Shown here piece by piece: positions 45,380-53,554 of a DNA stretch of 64,000 bases. Both the position numbers and the translations under genes were made by a program. This DNA is from WHSW01 sp963722175 (GTDB taxonomy: Bacteria; Actinomycetota; Thermoleophilia; Solirubrobacterales; 70-9). The DNA is taken from positions 372,001-436,000 of the forward strand of contig CAVRKA010000004.1 in assembly GCA_963722175.1 (NCBI GenBank), read 5' to 3'. Numbering within the stretch: position 1 is the first letter of the stretch; every line of letters starts with the position of its first letter. The notes under the pieces were generated by a model. The model made no database searches, had not been told where the DNA came from, and saw only the letters and a program-made list of their open reading frames with translations.

Positions 45380-46695
45380 TTGCCGTTGCTGTCGGGCTGG
45401 CTCTGGCCGCCGCCGTCGGCCTTGCCGCCGCCGTCGCCCCCGGCGCTGCCGTTGCCGCCCTTGGTATTGCCGTCGTTGCCGCCCTCGGCGCCGTTGCCGC
45501 CGGCGTCGGTCGCCGGCGCGGTCGGGGTCACGGCCGCCGACTCGAGGTCGTCGAGCAGCGAAACCGCGTCGTCTCTCGATCTCAGATCGTGGTCGGTCAA
45601 GGAGTCGCGGCGGTCGACCGGGATCGACTCCGCCTGGACCGGGACCGAGTAGACCTCCGAGTAGAGCTCGATCCCGAGCGGGAGGTCGTACGGGAGCCCG
45701 CGATAGAGGGTGACGCGGCCCCCCTCGTCGATTCCGAGGAAGTAGACCTGACGAGCGCCGAGGACCGCCGCGACGCCGATCCCGGCGATCACGACGAGGA
45801 CCGCGAGCACCTTGGCGGCGGTCTTCCAACGGCTCGGGCCGGGGACCTCGACCGACTCGCGGTCACGCTGCGCCTGTCGCGTCCGCGCCGCGGCCACCCG
45901 CTCGGCGCTCAGCCCGGCTTCCTCGGCGCTCGGGCCGATCAGGGTCGCGCCCTCCACGCCCGCGGCGGCCTCCTCGGCGCCCTCGAGCCGAGCCGCGACA
46001 GCGGTGATGTTGTCGCGGCCGCCGGCCTCGTTGGCCGCCTCGACCAGCCTGTCGACGGCGTCGTCGAGGGTCGGGGCCTCGGCGAGGACCGCGGCGATCC
46101 CGTCGTCCTTGACCATTGTCGTCAGCCCGTCGGAGCAGAGCAGGAAGACGTCGCCGGGCCGGGCGTTGAAGCTCATCGTGTCGACGTCGACCTCGGCCTC
46201 CGGACCCAGCGCCCGGGTGATGATCGACCGCTGCGGGTGGTCCTCGGCCTGCTCGTCGGAGATCCTGCCCTGGCGGCGGAGCTCCTCGACGAGCGAGTGG
46301 TCCGAGGTCAGCATCCGCAGCTCTCCGTCGCGGAACAGGTAGGCGCGGCTGTCGCCGACGTGGGCGACAGCGACGTCGTCGCCGTCAACGAGCAACGCGG
46401 TCAGCGTCGTGCCCATCCCCGAGCGGCTCGAGTCGTGCTCGGCGAGAGCGTGGATGCGGGCGTTCGCCTCCTCGGCGATCCGGCGCAGGAACGCCTCGGC
46501 CGGCTCGCCCTCGCGCCGCTCCGCGGTCTCGAAGAGGTCGGCGGCGATCTTCGAGGCGACCTCGCCCGCCTGGGCGCCGCCCATGCCGTCGGCGACCCCG
46601 TACAGCGGCGCGCTCGCGAAGTAGGAGTCCTCGTTTGCGGTCCGCTGGCGGCCGGTGTCCGACCCGTAGGCGTGCTCGCTGACCCGCAACGCCAT
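45376..46695 (-). CDS. pstP: PP2C-family Ser/Thr phosphatase
   Basis: 439 residues. PP2C catalytic domain about 1-240 with NEDS (metal), Asp36-Gly in VADGMGG, GDSRAYL, CSDGLTTMV and GGRDNIT; a span (about 293-315); then an extracellular domain and a Gly/Asn/Asp-rich disordered tail of about 45 residues. It dephosphorylates the PknB kinase and its substrates. Overlaps both neighbours (ATGA with fhaB). The tail is low complexity and is the longest such segment in the operon. Confidence 0.94.
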   Translation of the reverse strand: MALRVSEHAYGSDTGRQRTANEDSYFASAPLYGVADGMGGAQAGEVASKIAADLFETAERREGEPAEAFLRRIAEEANARIHALAEHDSSRSGMGTTLTALLVDGDDVAVAHVGDSRAYLFRDGELRMLTSDHSLVEELRRQGRISDEQAEDHPQRSIITRALGPEAEVDVDTMSFNARPGDVFLLCSDGLTTMVKDDGIAAVLAEAPTLDDAVDRLVEAANEAGGRDNITAVAARLEGAEEAAAGVEGATLIGPSAEEAGLSAERVAAARTRQAQRDRESVEVPGPSRWKTAAKVLAVLVVIAGIGVAAVLGARQVYFLGIDEGGRVTLYRGLPYDLPLGIELYSEVYSVPVQAESIPVDRRDSLTDHDLRSRDDAVSLLDDLESAAVTPTAPATDAGGNGAEGGNDGNTKGGNGSAGGDGGGKADGGGQSQPDSNGN

Positions 46696-47177
46696 CAGTG
46701 CTCTCCGGGGAGCTGGAGCTCGAAGCGAAACTCGGTGTCGCCGATCTTGATCTGGTCGAGGTCGGACAGCTCGGCCTCGCCCTGCAGCCGGCCGCCGTTC
46801 AGGTACGTGCCGTTGGTCGAGTTCAGGTCCTCGACGTAGTACGAGGCGCCCCGCGAGTAGAGGCGGCAGTGGACCGAGGAGGCGAAGCGATCCTCGATTC
46901 GCACGTCCGCCTCGCCTGAGCGCCCGATCGAGAGGCCGCCGAAGAGGTCGTAGCGCTCGTTGGCCGGCAGCCCGCCGCCGGTGACCGCGACCAGCCACGC
47001 GTCGGTGGCGGGCGCCCGCCCGCCGGCGCCGACCGGGTGAAAGCCGGTCGCCTCGGGCGCCGGGGCGCCCGTCTTGCGGAGCTCGCGCAGGGCACTGCGC
47101 GAGACCCAGAACAGGAACAGGTAGAGGACGGCGAGGAAGCCGAACTTCAGGGCGACCGCGATCGGTTCGGTATCCAA
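46695..47177 (-). CDS. fhaB: Membrane-anchored FHA-domain protein
   Basis: 160 residues. One N-terminal span (about 7-27) then a C-terminal FHA domain (GGLSIGRSGEADVRI, SSVHCRLY, LNSTNGTYLNG). FHA domains bind phosphothreonine; in this operon the partners are PknB and its targets, and related proteins recruit RodA/PbpA. The TTG start lies one base after the fhaA stop, preceded by GAG; no other in-frame start fits before the membrane span. Confidence 0.9.
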   Translation of the reverse strand: MDTEPIAVALKFGFLAVLYLFLFWVSRSALRELRKTGAPAPEATGFHPVGAGGRAPATDAWLVAVTGGGLPANERYDLFGGLSIGRSGEADVRIEDRFASSVHCRLYSRGASYYVEDLNSTNGTYLNGGRLQGEAELSDLDQIKIGDTEFRFELQLPGEH

Positions 47178-47178
47178 G

Positions 47179-47967
47179 CTACTGCTCGATGTCGAAGATG
47201 AAGCGGACGGTGCCGAGCACGACCTCGTCTCCGGGCCCGAGCCGCGAGGCATCGACCTGGCGGCCGTTGACCTTGACCCCGTTGGTGGAGCCGAGGTCGA
47301 CGATCTGCCAATCCCCGGTCGACCCGCGCCGCAGCTCGGCATGGCGGCGGGAGACGTTCGGGTCATTGAGCACGCAGTCGCACTCGCGCGAGCGGCCGAG
47401 GACCGCGGTCGGGCCGTCGAGCACGTAGCGACGGTCGTCGAGCGAGACGATCGCCTTCGTCTCGGTCAGGTGGGCCGCCGGGTCGCGCCGCTTGGACTTC
47501 GTGTCCTTCGGCGGCACCGTGTAGACCATCGTGTGCCCCTGCTCGCCCTGCTCGGGGGCCTCGCCCTGGCGCGCCGGAGGCTTGACCAGCCGGGTCTGGA
47601 TCCCGAACTCGCCGAGCCGCAGGCGCTCGTCGGACTCGAGATGGACCTCGGGCCGGGTGAGCAGCGCGTAGTCGTGGCGGCGGGCGTGCTCGAGCAGGTA
47701 CGAGGAGAGCTCCTGCTCGAGCGAGCGCTCGTAGCCCTCGAGCCGCTTCCGGTCCTCGACCGAGAGCCAGACCGTGTACTGGTTGGGCACGTACACCCGC
47801 GAGACCGACGCCGTCCGGTGGGCGTCCATCTCCTTCGCCAGCTTGCGCGCGATCTCGACCGGCTGGACCTGCGAGGAGAAGGCACGGCTGAACACCCCTT
47901 CGACGAGGTTTTCGATCCGCTGCTCAAGGTTGCGTAGGACGCTGATGGTTCCGTCTCTCTCGGGCAT
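47179..47967 (-). CDS. fhaA: DUF3662/FHA-domain protein
   Basis: 262 residues. N-terminal DUF3662 domain (about 1-130, opening with NLEQRIENLVEGVFSRAF) and C-terminal FHA domain (about 185-260: AVLGRSRECDCVLN, VSRRHAEL, LGSTNGVKVNG). In mycobacteria FhaA binds the pseudokinase domain of the lipid II flippase MurJ. First gene of the leftward operon fhaA-fhaB-pstP-rodA-pbpA-pknB-ddl. It starts at ATG 47967, 39 bases after the separate membrane kinase gene. Confidence 0.92.
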   Translation of the reverse strand: MPERDGTISVLRNLEQRIENLVEGVFSRAFSSQVQPVEIARKLAKEMDAHRTASVSRVYVPNQYTVWLSVEDRKRLEGYERSLEQELSSYLLEHARRHDYALLTRPEVHLESDERLRLGEFGIQTRLVKPPARQGEAPEQGEQGHTMVYTVPPKDTKSKRRDPAAHLTETKAIVSLDDRRYVLDGPTAVLGRSRECDCVLNDPNVSRRHAELRRGSTGDWQIVDLGSTNGVKVNGRQVDASRLGPGDEVVLGTVRFIFDIEQ

Positions 47968-48006
47968 GCAAAAGGCGCGAATACCCGCGATGGGGGAAGG
48001 GAAATC

Positions 48007-49395
48007 CTACGGAGTCGTGGCGCGAAGGCCGGTTCCGCCGAGCCGCGTCGCCGGCGGCTGGGCGGGCCGCGGCGAGCCGCGCCCGAACCCGAACTCGAGC
48101 GCCACGGCGGCGGCGGCGGCGATCACCACGCCCGCGGGGCGGTCGCCGAGCGACCCGTCCCCGACCAGGGCGAGGGCGGCGTGGGCTCCGGCCGCCCAGA
48201 TCATCGCCCCGAGCAGGGCGAGCGCCATGTGCCGAGCGGCGAGCACCCACCCCAGGGCGACCGAGGCGATCGCGAAGACGCCCGCGCCGAGCAGGGAGTG
48301 GGGCGAGACGAGCGCCGTCGCCACGTCGTCCCCGCCGATCCCCAGGTCCGGCCCCAGTCCCCAGGCGATCGACGCGCCGAGCATCCAGAACCAGGCGATC
48401 GCGCCCAGCACCGCGCGGGCGCGGGCGCTCGGGCCGGCGGATCCGAGCGCCGCCGCGGCCCCGCCGACGCCGGCGGCCGCGAACAGCGGGGCGGTCGCGA
48501 CCGCGGCGAGGGCGAGCGCGACCGATCGCACCCGGCCGATCGGCGCGTCGGGGTCGGCGTCGGCGTCGGCGTCGGCAACGTCGTGGCCCGGGAGCAGGTG
48601 AACACGGTCGAGGGTCTTGGCCTCGGCTCGCACGCAGTCGCAGAGCTCCTGCGGGCTCGGCCGCAGCTCCGGCTCGGCATCGAGGCAGGCGTCGATCGTG
48701 TCGGTCAGTCCCTCGGGAAGATCGGGCCGATGCGAGCGCAGCGGCGGCAGGGTGCCGCCGATCCGGCGGACGGTCTGGGCGGGGGTCCGGCCGGCGACCG
48801 GGTTGACGCCGGCCCAGCCCTCGTAGGCGGTGAGGGCGAGCGAGTAGACGTCGCTCTCGGGGCCGGCGAGCTCCCCATCCGCCTGCTCAGGCGACATGTA
48901 GGCGAGCGTCCCGATCATCTCCCCGGCGGCGGTCAGGGTCGGCGCCCCGGCGATCCTGGCGATCCCGAAGTCCATCAGCTTCGCGCGACGCCCGGCGCGG
49001 GGGTCGTCGCCGACGACCACGTTCTGCGGCTTGATGTCGCGATGGACGACGCCGCGGGCGTGGGCGTGGGCGAGCGCCTCGCAGAGGTCTGCCGTGATCT
49101 CGGCGAGATCACGATCGGAGAGCATCCCCGAGGCTTCGAGCGTCGCCAGCGTCTGCCCGGGGACGAGCTCCGAGACCAGCACCGGGCGCCCGGCGTGCTC
49201 GCCGAGCTCGTACAGGGTGACGATCGCGGGGTGGTTGAGCCGCGCCGCTGCCTGCGCCTCGCGCAGCACCCGCTCGCGATCGGTGACGTTGATCTCCTTG
49301 AGCGCGACCTCGCGCTGGAGACGCTCGTCGTAGGCGCGGTAGACGGTTCCCATGCCGCCCGAGCCGATCCGCTCGAGGACGCGGAAGCGTTCCAT
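48007..49395 (-). CDS. Ser/Thr protein kinase fused to a polytopic membrane domain
   Basis: 462 residues from ATG 49395 (MERFRVLERIGSGGMGTVYR); a GTG six codons upstream is possible. Kinase core about 3-262 (Lys33, HRDIKPQNVV, DFGIA, GTLAYMSPEQA). A run of Asp-Ala repeats encoded by GTCGGC hexamers follows, then four or five hydrophobic segments to near the end. No extracellular sensor domain, so sensing may occur in the membrane. It is upstream of fhaA on the same strand and may be its distal promoter-side partner. Confidence 0.87.
   Translation of the reverse strand: MERFRVLERIGSGGMGTVYRAYDERLQREVALKEINVTDRERVLREAQAAARLNHPAIVTLYELGEHAGRPVLVSELVPGQTLATLEASGMLSDRDLAEITADLCEALAHAHARGVVHRDIKPQNVVVGDDPRAGRRAKLMDFGIARIAGAPTLTAAGEMIGTLAYMSPEQADGELAGPESDVYSLALTAYEGWAGVNPVAGRTPAQTVRRIGGTLPPLRSHRPDLPEGLTDTIDACLDAEPELRPSPQELCDCVRAEAKTLDRVHLLPGHDVADADADADPDAPIGRVRSVALALAAVATAPLFAAAGVGGAAAALGSAGPSARARAVLGAIAWFWMLGASIAWGLGPDLGIGGDDVATALVSPHSLLGAGVFAIASVALGWVLAARHMALALLGAMIWAAGAHAALALVGDGSLGDRPAGVVIAAAAAVALEFGFGRGSPRPAQPPATRLGGTGLRATTP
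48553..48576. repeat. Hexamer repeat encoding Asp-Ala in the membrane kinase
   Basis: Four copies of GTCGGC on the plus strand encode an alternating Asp-Ala run in the minus-strand kinase, between the catalytic and membrane domains; slippage would preserve frame. Confidence 0.6.
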
Positions 49396-49503
49396 CACCA
49401 GCTCTTGGACCACGACTCAACTCGTTCGCCGGGCCGTGGTGCTCTCCTGCCGCACGGTCGCGCCGCGACAGCCTTCATACTCTCCCCGCCAAAGGGTCAA
49501 CCC

Positions 49504-50574
49504 GTGGCTTTCCTCGACGAGGACGAACTACAAGCGGCCGGAGGCGGCAGCGGACCCCGACAATCGGGGCCCGAGCGACAGCGTCAGCTGATGCTGCGGC
49601 GCGTGATCGCGCTCGGCATCGGGGTGCTGATCATCATCCTGCTCCTGCTCGGGGTCAGGGGCTGCCTCAACGCCCGCAAGGAGCGCAACTTCGAGAGCTA
49701 CGTCACCGACCTGAGCGAGATCGCGACGCAGTCCAACCAGCTCGCCGCCGAGTTCTTCCAGCGGCTCGAGGACCCGCCGGCGAACTCCGATGAGCTCGCG
49801 CTCGAGGCGCAGATCGCCTCGGACCGGGGCGCGGCCGAGGGCCTGCTGCAGCGCGTCGACGGCCTCGACACGCCCGACCAGGTCTCCGAAGCCCAGAGCG
49901 AGCTCGTCCAGGCGTTCGAACTGCGGCGCGACGCGCTCGCCGGGGTCGCCGAGGACATCCCGATCGCGCTCGGCACCGAGGGCCGCGACGATGCGATCGA
50001 CCGGATCGCCGGCGACATGCGGGCCTTCCTGGCCAGCGATGTGATCTACGTCCGCGCCCAACACGACATCCAGACCGTGCTCGGCGAGGAGAACGTCCCT
50101 GGCAAGGTCCCCGACAGCGTCTTTTTGCCGGAACCGGTCGAGCGCTGGCTCGACACCCTGCAGCTCTACACGGTGCTGAGCGGCTTCGCCAGCGCCTCCG
50201 GGGCGGTCCAGGGTGTCCACGGGCTGGCGCTGCTGAGCACGACGATCAACAAGACGCCGCTGACCGCGGACGCCGAGAACACGGTCTCGCTCGGCGACGG
50301 CCCGCCCAACATCACGGTCGAGGTTCAGAACCAGGGCGACCAGGAGGAGAACGAGGTCACGGTCAGCTACTCGCTGAGCGGCGGCGTGGTGCCGGTCGAG
50401 GGCGAGGGGACCATCTCGAAGCTCGACGCGTCGGGGATCGACGAGGTGAAGGTGACGCTCGACGAGGCACCGGAGCTCAACGTCCCGCTGACGCTCGAGA
50501 TCGAGGTGCTGCCGGTGCCGGGCGAGGAGGTCTCCGAGAACAACGCGGCCACCTACACCGTCACCTTCAACTAG
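49504..50574 (+). CDS. Membrane-anchored protein with C-terminal CARDB-like domain
   Basis: 356 residues from GTG 49504 with AAAGGG 8 bases ahead. Short cytoplasmic N-terminus, one span (about 34-50), an alpha-helical extracytoplasmic region (about 60-230, heptad-like), then a CARDB-like beta-sandwich (about 260-356: NITVEVQNQGDQEENEVTVS, closing SENNAATYTVTF). It is not recognised as a named family. Divergent from the membrane kinase, so it could be a signalling partner; only context supports that. Confidence 0.7.
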   Translation: MAFLDEDELQAAGGGSGPRQSGPERQRQLMLRRVIALGIGVLIIILLLLGVRGCLNARKERNFESYVTDLSEIATQSNQLAAEFFQRLEDPPANSDELALEAQIASDRGAAEGLLQRVDGLDTPDQVSEAQSELVQAFELRRDALAGVAEDIPIALGTEGRDDAIDRIAGDMRAFLASDVIYVRAQHDIQTVLGEENVPGKVPDSVFLPEPVERWLDTLQLYTVLSGFASASGAVQGVHGLALLSTTINKTPLTADAENTVSLGDGPPNITVEVQNQGDQEENEVTVSYSLSGGVVPVEGEGTISKLDASGIDEVKVTLDEAPELNVPLTLEIEVLPVPGEEVSENNAATYTVTFN

Positions 50575-50588
50575 TGCCCCGGGGCGCG

Positions 50589-51446
50589 ATGCGAGTTGCC
50601 TTCCTCGGTCCGGCGGGGACCTACAGCGATCACGCCCTCCGCAACGCGGTCGGCGAGGCGCGGCTCGAGGCGGTGCCGATGGCGACGATCTACGCCGCGG
50701 TGATGGCGGTCGACGACGGCTCGGCGGAGCGGGCGCTCGTCCCGTTCGAGAACTCGATCGAGGGCGCCGTTCGCCCGACCCTCGACGCGCTCGCCTTCGA
50801 CGCGCCGGATGTGACGATCGTCGGCGAGCACGACCAGCCGATCTCGACCAGCCTGATCGCCCGGCGCGAGCTCGAACTGAGCGCGATCGAGCTCGTGATC
50901 TCGCATCCGCAGGCGAGCGCCCAGAGCGAGCGCTTCCTGCGCACCGAGCTGCCGGGCGCCGCGGTTCGCGGGGCCTCGAGCACCGCCGACGCCGTCCGCG
51001 AGGTCGCCGAGTCCGACCGGCCGTGGGCGGCCCTGGGGGCCGCTTCGGCGGCGGCGATCTACGGCTGTGTCGTGCTTCGCGAGGGGATCGAGGACGAGGC
51101 CGGCAACGTCACCAGGTTCGTCTGGCTGGCGCCCGCGGGCACCGAGCCGACCGGCGGCGGCGACTGGCGGACGACGCTGAGCTTCTCGGAGCTCGGCGCC
51201 GACCACCCGGGCGCCCTGGTCGACGCGCTGACCGAGTTCTCGAGCCGCGCCGTCAACCTGACCAGGATCGAATCGCGGCCGCTGCGGGGCAGCGGGCTCG
51301 GCCGGTACATGTTCTTCATCGACCTCGAGGGGAGGGTCATGGAGGGGGCGGTGGCCGACGCGATCGACGCTCTGCGGTCGAAGGCCGAGAACGTCCGCGT
51401 GCTCGGCAGCTATCCGCTCGGCACCCGCGGGATTCCGGGAGATTGA
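50589..51446 (+). CDS. pheA: Prephenate dehydratase
   Basis: 285 residues. It opens MRVAFLGPAGTYSDHALRNA; VPFENSIEGAVRPTLDAL and the GNVTRFVWL segment with the catalytic Thr-Arg-Phe are present. A C-terminal ACT domain (LGADHPGALVDALTEFSSRA, then NLTRIESRPL) gives feedback control by phenylalanine. It converts prephenate to phenylpyruvate. A GTG five codons upstream (50574) is an alternative start. Stop is 38 bases before the HNH gene. Confidence 0.93.
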   Translation: MRVAFLGPAGTYSDHALRNAVGEARLEAVPMATIYAAVMAVDDGSAERALVPFENSIEGAVRPTLDALAFDAPDVTIVGEHDQPISTSLIARRELELSAIELVISHPQASAQSERFLRTELPGAAVRGASSTADAVREVAESDRPWAALGAASAAAIYGCVVLREGIEDEAGNVTRFVWLAPAGTEPTGGGDWRTTLSFSELGADHPGALVDALTEFSSRAVNLTRIESRPLRGSGLGRYMFFIDLEGRVMEGAVADAIDALRSKAENVRVLGSYPLGTRGIPGD

Positions 51447-51468
51447 CTTGGCGGCCGGGTCGCGTGTC

Positions 51469-51474
51469 TACAAT
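51469..51474 (+). promoter_or_regulatory. -10 element of the HNH nuclease gene
   Basis: TACAAT (consensus but one base), 10 bases before ATG 51485. TTGACT lies upstream at 51443, but with a 20-base spacer. Expected start of transcription is within 4 bases of the ATG. Confidence 0.5.
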
Positions 51475-51484
51475 TTCGCGGACC

Positions 51485-52042
51485 ATGGAGGTCGTCGCTG
51501 ACCCCGAGGTAGTCGCACCCCGCGCTCGCCTCCGCGCGAGCGGTCGGGTCCTTGTCCTGAACGCCACCTACGAGCCGATCAACGTCTGCACGGTGCGTCG
51601 TGCCGCGGTGCTGGTGCTCAAGTCCCGGGCCGAGATGCTCGAGCGCGGCGAGGGGGCCCTGCACTCCGAGAAGCTCGAGCTCGACCGTCCCTGCGTGATC
51701 CGGCTGGTCCGATACGTGCGGATCCCCCGCGACGTCCACCGCCGCAAGATCACCCGCAAGGCGGTGCTCGCCCGCGACGCCTACACCTGCCAGTACTGCG
51801 GCCACGAGGCGACCAGCCTGACCGTCGACCACGTGATCCCGCGCAGCCGCGGCGGCGAGTCGGTGTGGGAGAACATCGTCGCCTCCTGCGCGCCCTGCAA
51901 CCGCAAGAAGGGCAACCGGATGCCGCGCGAGGCCTCGATGCACCCCGCCAGGCGCCCGAGCCCCCCGGGCCCGACGGTCTTCATCCGGATCGCCGCGCCC
52001 CGGGTGCCGATCGCCTGGGAGCCGTACCTGATCGCGGCTTAG
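51485..52042 (+). CDS. HNH endonuclease family protein
   Basis: 185 residues. N-terminal VLVLNATYEPINVCTVRRAA is the typical opening of this conserved actinobacterial/cyanobacterial HNH group. The nuclease core is C102QYC105GHE, D115H116VIPRSRGG, N130 and C135APC138 (zinc ribbon plus catalytic His). Target and role are not established for the group; a general DNA repair or processing role is possible. Followed directly by a strong terminator. Confidence 0.88.
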   Translation: MEVVADPEVVAPRARLRASGRVLVLNATYEPINVCTVRRAAVLVLKSRAEMLERGEGALHSEKLELDRPCVIRLVRYVRIPRDVHRRKITRKAVLARDAYTCQYCGHEATSLTVDHVIPRSRGGESVWENIVASCAPCNRKKGNRMPREASMHPARRPSPPGPTVFIRIAAPRVPIAWEPYLIAA

Positions 52043-52052
52043 TCCGCAAAGC

Positions 52053-52083
52053 GAAGGGCCGCCCCGAACGAGGGCGGCCCTTC
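52053..52083 (+). terminator. Terminator of the HNH gene
   Basis: GAAGGGCCGCCC (52053-52064) and GGGCGGCCCTTC (52072-52083) pair perfectly over 12 bases with a 7-base loop, beginning 10 bases after the stop. Confidence 0.8.
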
Positions 52084-52238
52084 CAAGGTGCGTTTTCAGG
52101 CGGGTCACGGATTCGCGGCCGGGTGGGACTGGTCCCGGCCTCCGGCACCCGCCGGTGCCTGGGGTTGGATTCCGCCAGGCGGCACGCACACTGCCCGGCC
52201 GTGTCGGCGGTCGCCCGCCGGACGGCCGAAGCGGCCGA

Positions 52239-52283
52239 CTAGCGGCCCCGCACCTCCAGCGTCCCGAAAATACTATGGCTCAA
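52239..52283 (-). CDS. Possible 14-residue peptide behind an extended Shine-Dalgarno
   Basis: A TTG-initiated frame MSHSIFGTLEVRGR, ending TAG, preceded at 8 bases by AGAAAGGAGGTG, 12 bases fully complementary to the 16S tail. The ribosome site lies in a hairpin (52288-52313), and a palindromic hairpin follows one base after the stop. Too short to judge by codon use; the strong site is the only solid evidence. It might instead be a leader or a decoy. Confidence 0.3.
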   Translation of the reverse strand: MSHSIFGTLEVRGR

Positions 52284-52287
52284 GTTC

Positions 52288-52313
52288 GGACCACCTCCTT
52301 TCTCTGGTGATCC
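52288..52313 (-). promoter_or_regulatory. Hairpin presenting a perfect extended Shine-Dalgarno
   Basis: GGATCACC and GGTGGTCC pair over 8 positions (one G-T) around a 10-base loop; AGAAAGGAGGTG spans loop and 3' arm. The 5' arm GGATCACC is itself the sequence found in the 16S 3' end, so the hairpin mimics the Shine-Dalgarno/anti-Shine-Dalgarno pairing in cis. Confidence 0.5.
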
Positions 52314-52436
52314 GATTGAAGCAGACGCGGAGGTCATTTTCTCTGGGGTCAGTGTCAGGGGTTCTCCCTGATGTCCGATCGCCTGCTGGCGATGAGTATC
52401 CGTCGGGTGATCGGTCTCACGTAACGAGCAGCCCTG

Positions 52437-53540
52437 ATGCCGGACGATCTGAACATGAACCAAACCGCGATGGATCGCGTAGTGCCGGACGAGATGGACC
52501 TCGCAACTTCGTCGCTCGGGCAAGGACGCCGACGGCTGGTCGAGATCGGCGTTTTCGCCGCGCTGCTGGTCGGGGCGCTGTTTGCGTTCCCCGGCCTCGA
52601 CGACCTGCGCGCGCGGCTCGCGGGCGCCGACGCCCGGCTGATCGCGCTCGCCGCGGTCCTCGAGATCGGCTCATGCCTCGCCTTCGTCGCCGCCTTCCGC
52701 GGCGTCTTCTCGCGCCGGCTCTCGTGGCGCTTCTCCTACGAGGTCGGGATGGCCGAGCAGGCGGCCAACGTGCTGCTTCCGACCGGCGGCGCGGGCGGGC
52801 TGGCGCTCGGCGCCTGGGCGCTGCGGCGGATCGGGATGCCGGCCGAGCGGATCGGCCGCCGCACGGTCGCCTTCTTCCTGATCACGAGCTCGGTCAACTT
52901 CGCCGCGGTGATCTTCGCCGGGCTCGGGCTCGGGCTCGGAATCCTCCCCGGGCAGGTCGCCTTCCTCGCCGCCGTCGTCCCGGCGCTGCTCGCCGCCGCC
53001 TTCCTCACCGCGCTGGCCCTCTCGCCGCGGGTGCTCGAGGGTGGCGAGGCGGAGGGTGCCGGGCGGATCCGCGCCGCGCTTGCCAAGGGCCGCGGCTACC
53101 TGGCGGACGGGGTTCGCGACGCGATCGCGCTGATCGGTACCGGGCGGCCGCTGATCGTCCTCGGCGCGATCGGCTACATGGCGCTCGACGTGACGGCGCT
53201 CGGCGCGGTGTTCGCCGCGCTCGGCGGCGGTGCGCCGACCCTCGGGATCTTCGTGCTCGCCTACGCGGTCGGCCAGCTCGGCGGCCTTATCCCGCTCCCC
53301 GGTGGAGTGGGCGGCACCGACGGCGGGCTGATCCTCGCCTTCGGCCTCCTCGGCGGCACGCCGGTCGCGATCTCGGCCGCGGCGGTGCTGGGCTACCGCG
53401 CCTTCCAGCTGGGCGTCCCCGCGATCCTCGGGATCCTCGCGTTCGGCTCCCTGCGCCGCAGCCTCGGGGACGCCCCGGAGCGCGCCGAGGCCCCGGCGCC
53501 CGCCACGCTCGGCGGTCGCCTGGAGCCCGAGCCCGCCTAA
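52437..53540 (+). CDS. Lysylphosphatidylglycerol synthase TM-region / flippase-like membrane protein
   Basis: 367 residues. Soluble N-terminus of about 35 residues, then about eight spans. Family motifs are SYEVGMAEQAANVLLPTGGA and the C-terminal AVGQLGGLIPLPGGVGGTDG (E/D-G/G-rich loop). This UPF0104 family includes the flippase half of MprF and other lipid or glycan transporters; there is no synthetase domain here. An in-frame ATG seven codons on is possible. A leader with several hairpins lies upstream. Confidence 0.82.
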   Translation: MPDDLNMNQTAMDRVVPDEMDLATSSLGQGRRRLVEIGVFAALLVGALFAFPGLDDLRARLAGADARLIALAAVLEIGSCLAFVAAFRGVFSRRLSWRFSYEVGMAEQAANVLLPTGGAGGLALGAWALRRIGMPAERIGRRTVAFFLITSSVNFAAVIFAGLGLGLGILPGQVAFLAAVVPALLAAAFLTALALSPRVLEGGEAEGAGRIRAALAKGRGYLADGVRDAIALIGTGRPLIVLGAIGYMALDVTALGAVFAALGGGAPTLGIFVLAYAVGQLGGLIPLPGGVGGTDGGLILAFGLLGGTPVAISAAAVLGYRAFQLGVPAILGILAFGSLRRSLGDAPERAEAPAPATLGGRLEPEPA

Positions 53541-53542
53541 TC

Positions 53543-53548
53543 TAGATT
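53543..53548 (+). promoter_or_regulatory. -10 element of the GNAT gene
   Basis: TAGATT, 6 bases before ATG 53555, within the 14-base gap after the flippase-like gene; implies a leaderless internal promoter. Confidence 0.4.
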
Positions 53549-53554
53549 GGCGGG

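Larger units (their letters stand above)
52084..52436. other. Structured intergenic region between HNH and flippase-like genes
   Basis: About 350 bases without a normal-sized gene. It contains hairpins at 52223-52237 (CGGCCG/CGGCCG), 52288-52313, 52355-52371 (TCAGGG/CCCTGA) and 52378-52393 (ATCGCC/GGCGAT), plus a 12-base stretch identical (plus strand) to the 16S rRNA 3' tail. A minus-strand promoter-like pair TTACGT-18-GATACT lies near 52396-52425. Confidence 0.55.

Noticed and set aside
52288..52313. Remnant of a 16S rRNA gene
   Set aside because: Only the last 12 bases of the 16S tail match; the conserved sequence before it is absent on the plus strand.
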